Shown: positions 35,363-49,162 of the stretch, piece by piece
Layout: each line of letters begins with the position of its first letter
Position numbering within the stretch: the stretch's first letter is position 1
Assembly: GCA_964057225.1 (NCBI GenBank)
Contig: OZ059900.1
Location: 13,035,638 to 13,099,637 of the forward strand
Direction of reading: 5' to 3'
Origin: Auanema rhodensis
Lineage: Eukaryota > Nematoda > Chromadorea > Rhabditida > Rhabditidae
Length of the DNA: 64,000 nt
Position numbers and translations under genes: made by a program
The notes under the pieces: model-generated
The model's database searches: none
Seen by the model: the letters and a program-made list of their open reading frames with translations, nothing else
Told to the model about the DNA's origin: nothing

Positions 35363-38300
35363 CTTTATCCGGTCAAACTATAATGTAAAAGACGCGTCAT
35401 GTTCATATTCAAATTTGTTTTGCTTTGGCATCTATAGGGTCATATAATCATACTAAGGCAGACAGTTTTCAATATTGCACACTCATGGTGTGCTTTCCAA
35501 AATGTATTTCCAACTCAGAAGTTCTCTGGTTAGATTGAGATACTACCTCTAACTTTGGTAATTAAACCAAATCTATTCAGGAAACTTATGAACTGTTCTA
35601 GCCTATCGCCGTATAAGTGATCAGTGTACAAAGCTATACAAAGCTATACAAAGCTTTATCCGGTCAAACTATAATGTAAAAGACGCGTCATGTTCATATT
35701 CAAATTTGTTTTGCTTTGGCATCTATAGGGTCATATAATCATACTAAGGCAGACAGTTTTCAATATTGCACACTCATGGTGTGCTTTCCAAAATGTATTT
35801 CCAACTCAGAAGTTCTCTGGTTAGATTGAGATACTACCTCTAACTTGGGTAATTAAACCATATCTATTCAGGAAACTTATGAACTGTTCTAGCCTATCGC
35901 CGTATATGTGATCAGTGTACAAAGCTATACAAAGCTTTATCCGGTCAAACTATAATGTAAAAGACGCGTCATGTTCATATTCAAATTTGTTTTGCTTTGG
36001 CATCTATAGGGTCATATAATCATACTAAGGCAGACAGTTTTCAATATTGCACAGTCATGGTGTGCTTTCCAAAATGTATTTCCAACTCAGAAGTTCTCTG
36101 GTTAGATTGAGATACTACCTCTAACTTGGGTAATTAAACCAAATCTATTCAGGAAACTTATGAACTGTTCTAGCCTATCGCCGTATAAGTGATCAGTGTA
36201 CAAAGCTATACAAAGCTTTATCCAGTCAAACTATAATGTAAAAGACGCGTCATGTTCATATTCAAATTTGTTTTGCTTTGGCATCTATAGGGTCATATAA
36301 TCATACTAAGGCAGACAGTTTTCAATATTGCACACTCATGGTGTGCTTTCCAAAATGTATTTCCAACTCAGAAGTTCTCTGGTTAGATTGAGATACTACC
36401 TCTAACTTGGGTAATTAAACCAAATCTATTCAGGAAACTTATGAACTGTTCTAGCCTATCGCCGTATAAGTGATCAGTGTACAAAGCTATACAAAGCTTT
36501 ATCCAGTCAAACTATAATGTAAAAGACGCGTCATGTTCATATTCAAATTTGTTTTGCTTTGGCATCTATAGGGTCATATAATCATACTAAGGCAGACAGT
36601 TTTCAATATTGCACACTCATGGTGTGCTTTCCAAAATGTATTTCCAACTCAGAAGTTCTCTGGTTAGATTGAGATACTACCTCTAACTTTGGTAATTAAA
36701 CCAAATCTATTCAGGAAACTTATGAACTGTTCTAGCCTATCGCCGTATAAGTGATCAGTGTACAAAGCTATACAAAGCTTTATCCAGTCAAACTATAATG
36801 TAAAAGACGCGTCATGTTCATATTCAAATTTGTTTTGCTTTGGCATCTATAGGGTCATATAATCATACTAAGGCAGACAGTTTTCAATATTGCACACTCA
36901 TGGTGTGCTTTCCAAAATGTATTTCCAACTCAGAAGTTCTCTGGTTAGATTGAGATACTACCTCTAACTTGGGTAATTAAACCAAATCTATTCAGGAAAC
37001 TTATGAACTGTTCTAGCCTATCGCCGTATAAGTGATCAGTGTACAAAGCTATACAAAGCTTTATCCAGTCAAACTATAATGTAAAAGACGCGTCATGTTC
37101 ATATTCAAATTTGTTTTGCTTTGGCATCTATAGGGTCATATAATCATACTAAGGCAGACAGTTTTCAATATTGCACACTCATGGTGTGCTTTCCAAAATG
37201 TATTTCCAACTCAGAAGTTCTCTGGTTAGATTGAGATACTACCTCTAACTTGGGTAATTAAACCAAATCTATTCAGGAAACTTATGAACTGTTCTAGCCT
37301 ATCGCCGTATAAGTGATCAGTGTACAAAGCTATACAAAGCTTTATCCAGTCAAACTATAATGTAAAAGACGCGTCATGTTCATATTCAAATTTGTTTTGC
37401 TTTGGCATCTATAGGGTCATATAATCATACTAAGGCAGACAGTTTTCAATATTGCACACTCATGGTGTGCTTTCCAAAATGTATTTCCAACTCAGAAGTT
37501 CTCTGGTTAGATTGAGATACTACCTCTAACTTGGGTAATTAAACCAAATCTATTCAGGAAACTTATGAACTGTTCTAGCCTATCGCCGTATAAGTGATCA
37601 GTGTACAAAGCTATACAAAGCTTTATCCAGTCAAACTATAATGTAAAAGACGCGTCATGTTCATATTCAAATTTGTTTTGCTTTGGCATCTATAGGGTCA
37701 TATAATCATACTAAGGCAGACAGTTTTCAATATTGCACACTCATGGTGTGCTTTCCAAAATGTATTTCCAACTCAGAAGTTCTCTGGTTAGATTGAGATA
37801 CTACCTTTAACTTGGGTAATTAAACCAAATCTATTCAAGAAACTTATGAACTGTTCTAGCCTATCGCCGTATAAGTGATCAGTGTACAAAGCTATACAAA
37901 GCTTTATCCGGTCAAACTATAATGTAAAAGACGCGTCATGTTCATATTCAAATTTGTTTTGCTTTGGCATCTATAGGGTCATATAATCATACTAAGGCAG
38001 ACAGTTTTCAATATTGCACACTCATGGTGTGCTTTCCAAAATGTATTTCCAACTCAGAAGTTCTCTGGTTAGATTGAGATACTACCTCTAACTTTGGTAA
38101 TTAAACCAAATCTATTCAGGAAACTTATGAACTGTTCTAGCCTATCGCCGTATAAGTGATCAGTGTACAAAGCTATACAAAGCTATACAAAGCTTTATCC
38201 GGTCAAACTATAATGTAAAAGACGCGTCATGTTCATATTCAAATTTGTTTTGCTTTGGCATCTATAGGGTCATATAATCATACTAAGGCAGACAGTTTTC

Positions 38301-41300
38301 AATATTGCACACTCATGGTGTGCTTTCCAAAATGTATTTCCAACTCAGAAGTTCTCTGGTTAGATTGAGATACTACCTCTAACTTGGGTAATTAAACCAA
38401 ATCTATTCAGGAAACTTATGAACTGTTCTAGCCTATCGCCGTATAAGTGATCAGTGTACAAAGCTATACAAAGCTATACAAAGCTTTATCCGGTCAAACT
38501 ATAATGTAAAAGACGCGTCATGTTCATATTCAAATTTGTTTTGCTTTGGCATCTATAGGGTCATATAATCATACTAAGGCAGACAGTTTTCAATATTGCA
38601 CACTCATGGTGTGCTTTCCAAAATGTATTTCCAACTCAGAAGTTCTCTGGTTAGATTGAGATACTACCTCTAACTTGGGTAATTAAACCAAATCTATTCA
38701 GGAAACTTATGAACTGTTCTAGCCTATCGCCGTATAAGTGATCAGTGTACAAAGCTATACAAAGCTATACAAAGCTTTATCCGGTCAAACTATAATGTAA
38801 AAGACGCGTCATGTTCATATTCAAATTTGTTTTGCTTTGGCATCTATAGGGTCATATAATCATACTAAGGCAGACAGTTTTCAATATTGCACACTCATGG
38901 TGTGCTTTCCAAAATGTATTTCCAACTCAGAAGTTCTCTGGTTAGATTAAGATACTACCTCTAACTTGGGTAATTAAACCAAATCTATTCAGGAAACTTA
39001 TGAACTGTTCTAGCCTATCGCCGTATAAGTGATCAGTGTACAAAGCTATACAAAGCTTTATCCAGTCAAACTATAATGTAAAAGACGCGTCATGTTCATA
39101 TTCAAATTTGTTTTGCTTTGGCATCTATAGGGTCATATAATCATACTAAGGCAGACAGTTTTCAATATTGCACACTCATGGTGTGCTTTCCAAAATGTAT
39201 TTCCAACTCAGAAGTTCTCTGGTTAGATTGGGATACTACCTCTAACTTGGGTAATTAAACCAAATCTATTCAGGAAACTTATGAACTGTTCTAGCCTATC
39301 GCCGTATAAGTGATCAGTGTACAAAGCTATACAAAGCTATACAAAGCTTTATCCGGTCAAACTATAATGTAAAAGACGCGTCATGTTCATATTCAAATTT
39401 GTTTTGCTTTGGCATCTATAGGGTCATATAATCATACTAAGGCAGACAGTTTTCAATATTGCACACTCATGGTGTGCTTTCCAAAATGTATTTCCAACTC
39501 AGAAGTTCTCTGGTTAGATTGAGATACTACCTCTAACTTGGGTAATTAAACCAAATCTATTCAGGAAACTTATGAACTGTTCTAGCCTATCGCCGTATAA
39601 GTGATCAGTGTACAAAGCTATACAAAGCTATACAAAGCTTTATCCGGTCAAACTATAATGTAAAAGACGCGTCATGTTCATATTCAAATTTGTTTTGCTT
39701 TGGCATCTATAGGGTCATATAATCATACTAAGGCAGACAGTTTTCAATATTGCACACTCATGGTGTGCTTTCCAAAATGTATTTCCAACTCAGAAGTTCT
39801 CTGGTTAGATTGAGATACTACCTCTAACTTGGGTAATTAAACCAAATCTATTCAGGAAACTTATGAACTGTTCTAGCCTATCGCCGTATATGTGATCAGT
39901 GTACAAAGCTATACAAAGCTTTATCCGGTCAAACTATAATGTAAAAGACGCGTCATGTTCATATTCAAATTTGTTTTGCTTTGGCATCTATAGGGTCATA
40001 TAATCATACTAAGGCAGACAGTTTTCAATATTGCACACTCATGGTGTGCTTTCCAAAATGTATTTCCAACTCAGAAGTTCTCTGGTTAGATTGAGATACT
40101 ACCTCTAACTTTGGTAATTAAACCAAATCTATTCAGGAAACTTATGAACTGTTCTAGCCTATCGCCGTATAAGTGATCAGTGTACAAAGCTATACAAAGC
40201 TATACAAAGCTTTATCCGGTCAAACTATAATGTAAAAGACGCGTCATGTTCATATTCAAATTTGTTTTGCTTTGGCATCTATAGGGTCATATAATCATAC
40301 TAAGGCAGACAGTTTTCAATATTGCACACTCATGGTGTGCTTTCCAAAATGTATTTCCAACTCAGAAGTTCTCTGGTTAGATTGAGATACTACCTCTAAC
40401 TTGGGTAATTAAACCAAATCTATTCAGGAAACTTATGAACTGTTCTAGCCTATCGCCGTATAAGTGATCAGTGTACAAAGCTATACAAAGCTATACAAAG
40501 CTTTATCCGGTCAAACTATAATGTAAAAGACGCGTCATGTTCATATTCAAATTTGTTTTGCTTTGGCATCTATAGGGTCATATAATCATACTAAGGCAGA
40601 CAGTTTTCAATATTGCACACTCATGGTGTGCTTTCCAAAATGTATTTCCAACTCAGAAGTTCTCTGGTTAGATTGAGATACTACCTCTAACTTTGGTAAT
40701 TAAACCATATCTATTCAGGAAACTTATGAACTGTTCTAGCCTATCGCCGTATATGTGATCAGTGTACAAAGCTATACAAAGCTTTATCCGGTCAAACTAT
40801 AATGTAAAAGACGCGTCATATTCATATTCAAATTTGTTTTGCTTTGGCATCTATAGGGTCATATAATCATACTAAGGCAGACAGTTTTCAATATTGCACA
40901 CTCATGGTGTGCTTTCCAAAATGTATTTCCAACTCAGAAGTTCTCTGGTTAGATTGAGATACTACCTCTAACTTTGGTAATTAAACCAAATCTATTCAGG
41001 AAACTTATGAACTGTTATAGCCTATCGCCGTATAAGTGATCAGTGTACAAAGCTATACAAAGCTTTATCCGGTCAAACTATAATGTAAAAGACGCGTCAT
41101 GTTCATATTCAAATTTGTTTTGCTTTGGCATCTATAGGGTCATATAATCATACTAAGGCAGACAGTTTTCAATATTGCACACTCATGGTGTGCTTTCCAA
41201 AATGTATTTCCAACTCAGAAGTTCTCTGGTTAGATTGAGATACTACCTCTAACTTTGGTAATTAAACCAAATCTATTCAGGAAACTTATGAACTGTTCTA

Positions 41301-44300
41301 GCCTATCGCCGTATAAGTGATCAGTGTACAAAGCTATACAAAGCTATACAAAGCTTTATCCGGTCAAACTATAATGTAAAAGACGCGTCATGTTCATATT
41401 CAAATTTGTTTTGCTTTGGCATCTATAGGGTCATATAATCATACTAAGGCAGACAGTTTTCAATATTGCACACTCATGGTGTGCTTTCCAAAATGTATTT
41501 CCAACTCAGAAGTTCTCTGGTTAGATTGAGATACTACCTCTAACTTGGGTAATTAAACCAAATCTATTCAGGAAACTTATGAACTGTTCTAGCCTATCGC
41601 CGTATAAGTGATCAGTGTACAAAGCTATACAAAGCTTTATCCAGTCAAACTATAATGTAAAAGACGCGTCATGTTCATATTCAAATTTGTTTTGCTTTGG
41701 CATCTATAGGGTCATATAATCATACTAAGGCAGACAGTTTTCAATATTGCACACTCATGGTGTGCTTTCCAAAATGTATTTCCAACTCAGAAGTTCTCTG
41801 GTTAGATTGAGATACTACCTCTAACTTGGGTAATTAAACCAAATCTATTCAGGAAACTTATGAACTGTTCTAGCCTATCGCCGTATAAGTGATCAGTGTA
41901 CAAAGCTTTACAAAGCTTTATCCAGTCAAACTATAATGTAAAAGACGCGTCATGTTCATATTCAAATTTGTTTTGCTTTGGCATCTATAGGGTCATATAA
42001 TCATACTAAGGCAGACAGTTTTCAATATTGCACACTCATGGTGTGCTTTCCAAAATGTATTTCCAACTCAGAAGTTCTCTGGTTAGATTGAGATACTACC
42101 TCTAACTTGGGTAATTAAACCAAATCTATTCAGGAAACTTATGAACTGTTCTAGCCTATCGCCGTATAAGTGATCAGTGTACAAAGCTATACAAAGCTTT
42201 ATCCAGTCAAACTATAATGTAAAAGACGCGTCATGTTCATATTCAAATTTGTTTTGCTTTGGCATCTATAGGGTCATATAATCATACTAAGGCAGACAGT
42301 TTTCAATATTGCACACTCATGGTGTGCTTTCCAAAATGTATTTCCAACTCAGAAGTTCTCTGGTTAGATTGAGATACTACCTTTAACTTGGGTAATTAAA
42401 CCAAATCTATTCAAGAAACTTATGAACTGTTCTAGCCTATCGCCGTATAAGTGATCAGTGTACAAAGCTATACAAAGCTTTATCCGGTCAAACTATAATG
42501 TAAAAGACGCGTCATGTTCATATTCAAATTTGTTTTGCTTTGGCATCTATAGGGTCATATAATCATACTAAGGCAGACAGTTTTCAATATTGCACACTCA
42601 TGGTGTGCTTTCCAAAATGTATTTCCAACTCAGAAGTTCTCTGGTTAGATTGAGATACTACCTCTAACTTTGGTAATTAAACCAAATCTATTCAGGAAAC
42701 TTATGAACTGTTCTAGCCTATCGCCGTATAAGTGATCAGTGTACAAAGCTATACAAAGCTATACAAAGCTTTATCCGGTCAAACTATAATGTAAAAGACG
42801 CGTGATGTTCATATTCAAATTTGTTTTGCTTTGGCATCTATAGGGTCATATAATCATACTAAGGCAGACAGTTTTCAATATTGCACACTCATGGTGTGCT
42901 TTCCAAAATGTATTTCCAACTCAGAAGTTCTCTGGTTAGATTGAGATACTACCTCTAACTTGGGTAATTAAACCAAATCTATTCAGGAAACTTATGAACT
43001 GTTCTAGCCTATCGCCGTATAAGTGATCAGTGTACAAAGCTATACAAAGCTATACAAAGCTTTATCCGGTCAAACTATAATGTAAAAGACGCGTCATGTT
43101 CATATTCAAATTTGTTTTGCTTTGGCATCTATAGGGTCATATAATCATACTAAGGCAGACAGTTTTCAATATTGCACACTCATGGTGTGCTTTCCAAAAT
43201 GTATTTCCAACTCAGAAGTTCTCTGGTTAGATTGAGATACTACCTCTAACTTGGGTAATTAAACCAAATCTATTCAGGAAACTTATGAACTGTTCTAGCC
43301 TATCGCCGTATAAGTGATCAGTGTACAAAGCTATACAAAGCTATACAAAGCTTTATCCGGTCAAACTATAATGTAAAAGACGCGTCATGTTCATATTCAA
43401 ATTTGTTTTGCTTTGGCATCTATAGGGTCATATAATCATACTAAGGCAGACAGTTTTCAATATTGCACACTCATGGTGTGCTTTCCAAAATGTATTTCCA
43501 ACTCAGAAGTTCTCTGGTTAGATTGAGATACTACCTCTAACTTGGGTAATTAAACCAAATCTATTCAGGAAACTTATGAACTGTTCTAGCCTATCGCCGT
43601 ATAAGTGATCAGTGTACAAAGCTATACAAAGCTATACAAAGCTTTATCCGGTCAAACTATAATGTAAAAGACGCGTCATGTTCATATTCAAATTTGTTTT
43701 GCTTTGGCATCTATAGGGTCATATAATCATACTAAGGCAGACAGTTTTCAATATTGCACACTCATGGTGTGCTTTCCAAAATGTATTTCCAACTCAGAAG
43801 TTCTCTGGTTAGATTGAGATACTACCTCTAACTTGGGTAATTAAACCAAATCTATTCAGGAAACTTATGAACTGTTCTAGCCTATCGCCGTATAAGTGAT
43901 CAGTGTACAAAGCTATACAAAGCTATACAAAGCTTTATCCGGTCAAACTATAATGTAAAAGACGCGTCATGTTCATATTCAAATTTGTTTTGCTTTGGCA
44001 TCTATAGGGTCATATAATCATACTAAGGCAGACAGTTTTCAATATTGCACAGTCATGGTGTGCTTTCCAAAATGTATTTCCAACTCAGAAGTTCTCTGGT
44101 TAGATTGAGATACTACCTCTAACTTGAGTAATTAAACCAAATCTATTCAGGAAACTTATGAACTGTTCTAGCCTATCGCCGTATATGTGATCAGTGTACA
44201 AAGCTATACAAAGCTTTATCCAGTCAAACTATAATGTAAAAGACGCGTCATGTTCATATTCAAATTTGTTTTGCTTTGGCATCTATAGGGTCATATAATC

Positions 44301-47300
44301 ATACTAAGGCAGACAGTTTTCAATATTGCACACTCATGGTGTGCTTTCCAAAATGTATTTCCAACTCAGAAGTTCTCTGGTTAGATTGAGATACTACCTC
44401 TAACTTGGGTAATTAAACCAAATCTATTCAGGAAACTTATGAACTGTTCTAGCCTATCGCCGTATAAGTGATCAGTGTACAAAGCTATACAAAGCTATAC
44501 AAAGCTTTATCCGGTCAAACTATAATGTAAAAGACGCGTCATGTTCATATTCAAATTTGTTTTGCTTTGGCATCTATAGGGTCATATAATCATACTAAGG
44601 CAGACAGTTTTCAATATTGCACACTCATGGTGTGCTTTCCAAAATGTATTTCCAACTCAGAAGTTCTCTGGTTAGATTGAGATACTACCTCTAACTTGGG
44701 TAATTAAACCAAATCTATTCAGGAAACTTATGAACTGTTCTAGCCTATCGCCGTATAAGTGATCAGTGTACAAAGCTATACAAAGCTATACAAAGCTTTA
44801 TCCGGTCAAACTATAATGTAAAAGACGCGTCATGTTCATATTCAAATTTGTTTTGCTTTGGCATCTATAGGGTCATATAATCATACTAAGGCAGACAGTT
44901 TTCAATATTGCACACTCATGGTGTGCTTTCCAAAATGTATTTCCAACTCAGAAGTTCTCTGGTTAGATTGAGATACTACCTCTAACTTGGGTAATTAAAC
45001 CAAATCTATTCAGGAAACTTATGAACTGTTCTAGCCTATCGCCGTATAAGTGATCAGTGTACAAAGCTATACAAAGCTATACAAAGCTTTATCCGGTCAA
45101 ACTATAATGTAAAAGACGCGTCATGTTCATGATCAAATTCATATTGCTTAATCATCTATAGGGTCATATAATCATACTAAGGCAGACAGTTTTCAATATT
45201 GCACACTCATGGTGTGCTTTCCAAAATGTATTTCCAACTCAGAAGTTCTCTGGTTAGATTGAGATACTACCTCTAACTTTGGGTAATTAAACCAAATCTA
45301 TTCAGGAATCTTATGAACTGTTCTAGCCTATCGCCGTATAAGTGATCAGTGTACAAAGCTATACAAAGCTATACAAAGCTTTATCCGGTCAAACTATAAT
45401 GTAAAAGACGCGTCATGTTCATATTCAAATTTGTTTTGCTTTGGCATCTATAGGGTCATATAATCATACTAAGGCAGACAGTTTTCAATATTGCACACTC
45501 ATGGTGTGCTTTCCAAAATGTATTTCCAACTCAGAAGTTCTCTGGTTAGATTGAGATACTACCTCTAACTTGGGTAATTAAACCAAATCTATTCAGGAAA
45601 CTTATGAACTGTTCTAGCCTATCGCCGTATAAGTGATCAGTGTACAAAGCTATACAAAGCTATACAAAGCTTTATCCGGTCAAACTATAATGTAAAAGAC
45701 GCGTCATGTTCATATTCAAATTTGTTTTGCTTTGGCATCTATAGGGTCATATAATCATACTAAGGCAGACAGTTTTCAATATTGCACACTCATGGTGTGC
45801 TTTCCAAAATGTATTTCCAACTCAGAAGTTCTCTGGTTAGATTGAGATACTACCTCTAACTTGGGTAATTAAACCAAATCTATTCAGGAAACTTATGAAC
45901 TGTTCTAGCCTATCGCCGTATAAGTGATCAGTGTACAAAGCTATACAAAGCTATACAAAGCTTTATCCGGTCAAACTATAATGTAAAAGACGCGTCATGT
46001 TCATATTCAAATTTGTTTTGCTTTGGCATCTATAGGGTCATATAATCATACTAAGGCAGACAGTTTTCAATATTGCACACTCATGGTGTGCTTTCCAAAA
46101 TGTATTTCCAACTCAGAAGTTCTCTGGTTAGATTGAGATACTACCTCTAACTTGGGTAATTAAACCAAATCTATTCAGGAAACTTATGAACTGTTCTAGC
46201 CTATCGCCGTATAAGTGATCAGTGTACAAAGCTATACAAAGCTATACAAAGCTTTATCCGGTCAAACTATAATGTAAAAGACGCGTCATGTTCATGATCA
46301 AATTCATATTGCTTAATCATCTATAGGGTCATATAATCATACTAAGGCAGACAGTTTTCAATATTGCACACTCATGGTGTGCTTTCCAAAATGTATTTCC
46401 AACTCAGAAGTTCTCTGGTTAGATTGAGATACTACCTCTAACTTTGGGTAATTAAACCAAATCTATTCAGGAATCTTATGAACTGTTCTAGCCTATCGCC
46501 GTATAAGTGATCAGTGTACAAAGCTATACAAAGCTATACAAAGCTTTATCCGGTCAAACTATAATGTAAAAGACGCGTCATGTTCATATTCAAATTTGTT
46601 TTGCTTTGGCATCTATAGGGTCATATAATCATACTAAGGCAGACAGTTTTCAATATTGCACACTCATGGTGTGCTTTCCAAAATGTATTTCCAACTCAGA
46701 AGTTCTCTGGTTAGATTGAGATACTACCTCTAACTTGGGTAATTAAACCAAATCTATTCAGGAAACTTATGAACTGTTCTAGCCTATCGCCGTATAAGTG
46801 ATCAGTGTACAAAGCTATACAAAGCTATACAAAGCTTTATCCGGTCAAACTATAATGTAAAAGACGCGTCATGTTCATATTCAAATTTGTTTTGCTTTGG
46901 CATCTATAGGGTCATATAATCATACTAAGGCAGACAGTTTTCAATATTGCACACTCATGGTGTGCTTTCCAAAATGTATTTCCAACTCAGAAGTTCTCTG
47001 GTTAGATTGAGATACTACCTCTAACTTGGGTAATTAAACCAAATCTATTCAGGAAACTTATGAACTGTTCTAGCCTATCGCCGTATAAGTGATCAGTGTA
47101 CAAAGCTATACAAAGCTATACAAAGCTTTATCCGGTCAAACTATAATGTAAAAGACGCGTCATGTTCATATTCAAATTTGTTTTGCTTTGGCATCTATAG
47201 GGTCATATAATCATACTAAGGCAGACAGTTTTCAATATTGCACACTCATGGTGTGCTTTCCAAAATGTATTTCCAACTCAGAAGTTCTCTGGTTAGATTG

Positions 47301-49162
47301 AGATACTACCTCTAACTTGGGTAATTAAACCAAATCTATTCAGGAAACTTATGAACTGTTCTAGCCTATCGCCGTATAAGTGATCAGTGTACAAAGCTAT
47401 ACAAAGCTATACAAAGCTTTATCCGGTCAAACTATAATGTAAAAGACGCGTCATGTTCATATTCAAATTTGTTTTGCTTTGGCATCTATAGGGTCATATA
47501 ATCATACTAAGGCAGACAGTTTTCAATATTGCACACTCATGGTGTGCTTTCCAAAATGTATTTCCAACTCAGAAGTTCTCTGGTTAGATTGAGATACTAC
47601 CTCTAACTTGGGTAATTAAACCAAATCTATTCAGGAAACTTATGAACTGTTCTAGCCTATCGCCGTATAAGTGATCAGTGTACAAAGCTATACAAAGCTA
47701 TACAAAGCTTTATCCGGTCAAACTATAATGTAAAAGACGCGTCATGTTCATATTCAAATTTGTTTTGCTTTGGCATCTATAGGGTCATATAATCATACTA
47801 AGGCAGACAGTTTTCAATATTGCACACTCATGGTGTGCTTTCCAAAATGTATTTCCAACTCAGAAGTTCTCTGGTTAGATTGAGATACTACCTCTAACTT
47901 GGGTAATTAAACCAAATCTATTCAGGAAACTTATGAACTGTTCTAGCCTATCGCCGTATAAGTGATCAGTGTACAAAGCTATACAAAGCTATACAAAGCT
48001 TTATCCGGTCAAACTATAATGTAAAAGACGCGTCATGTTCATATTCAAATTTGTTTTGCTTTGGCATCTATAGGGTCATATAATCATACTAAGGCAGACA
48101 GTTTTCAATATTGCACACTCATGGTGTGCTTTCCAAAATGTATTTCCAACTCAGAAGTTCTCTGGTTAGATTGAGATACTACCTCTAACTTGGGTAATTA
48201 AACCAAATCTATTCAGGAAACTTATGAACTGTTCTAGCCTATCGCCGTATAAGTGATCAGTGTACAAAGCTATACAAAGCTATACAAAGCTTTATCCGGT
48301 CAAACTATAATGTAAAAGACGCGTCATGTTCATATTCAAATTTGTTTTGCTTTGGCATCTATAGGGTCATATAATCATACTAAGGCAGACAGTTTTCAAT
48401 ATTGCACACTCATGGTGTGCTTTCCAAAATGTATTTCCAACTCAGAAGTTCTCTGGTTAGATTGAGATACTACCTCTAACTTGGGTAATTAAACCAAATC
48501 TATTCAGGAAACTTATGAACTGTTCTAGCCTATCGCCGTATAAGTGATCAGTGTACAAAGCTATACAAAGCTATACAAAGCTTTATCCGGTCAAACTATA
48601 ATGTAAAAGACGCGTCATGTTCATATTCAAATTTGTTTTGCTTTGGCATCTATAGGGTCATATAATCATACTAAGGCAGACAGTTTTCAATATTGCACAC
48701 TCATGGTGTGCTTTCCAAAATGTATTTCCAACTCAGAAGTTCTCTGGTTAGATTGAGATACTACCTCTAACTTGGGTAATTAAACCAAATCTATTCAGGA
48801 AACTTATGAACTGTTCTAGCCTATCGCCGTATAAGTGATCAGTGTACAAAGCTATACAAAGCTATACAAAGCTTTATCCGGTCAAACTATAATGTAAAAG
48901 ACGCGTCATGTTCATATTCAAATTTGTTTTGCTTTGGCATCTATAGGGTCATATAATCATACTAAGGCAGACAGTTTTCAATATTGCACACTCATGGTGT
49001 GCTTTCCAAAATGTATTTCCAACTCAGAAGTTCTCTGGTTAGATTGAGATACTACCTCTAACTTGGGTAATTAAACCAAATCTATTCAGGAAACTTATGA
49101 ACTGTTCTAGCCTATCGCCGTATAAGTGATCAGTGTACAAAGCTATACAAAGCTATACAAAG
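35363..49162. repeat. Satellite array, 291-bp-rich block
   Basis: The spacing of unit starts fits 48 monomers, 31 of them with an extra 10-bp unit (three tandem ACAAAGCTAT-like units instead of two) and two with an extra T as well. The dominant form has CCGG, TATAGGGTC, AAGGCAGAC, GGTTAGATT and TATAAGTG. From 44214 to 49162 there are 17 long units in a row. No gene is present. Confidence 0.97.
46544..49162. repeat. Nine consecutive 291-bp monomers, apparently identical
   Basis: Unit starts at 46544, 46835, 47126, 47417, 47708, 47999, 48290, 48581 and 48872 are each exactly 291 bp apart, and I see no base difference between them. This is the most homogeneous stretch of the window. The unit at 46544-46834 can serve as reference for the long class. 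291 is a multiple of three, but stops still break the frames. Confidence 0.85.
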
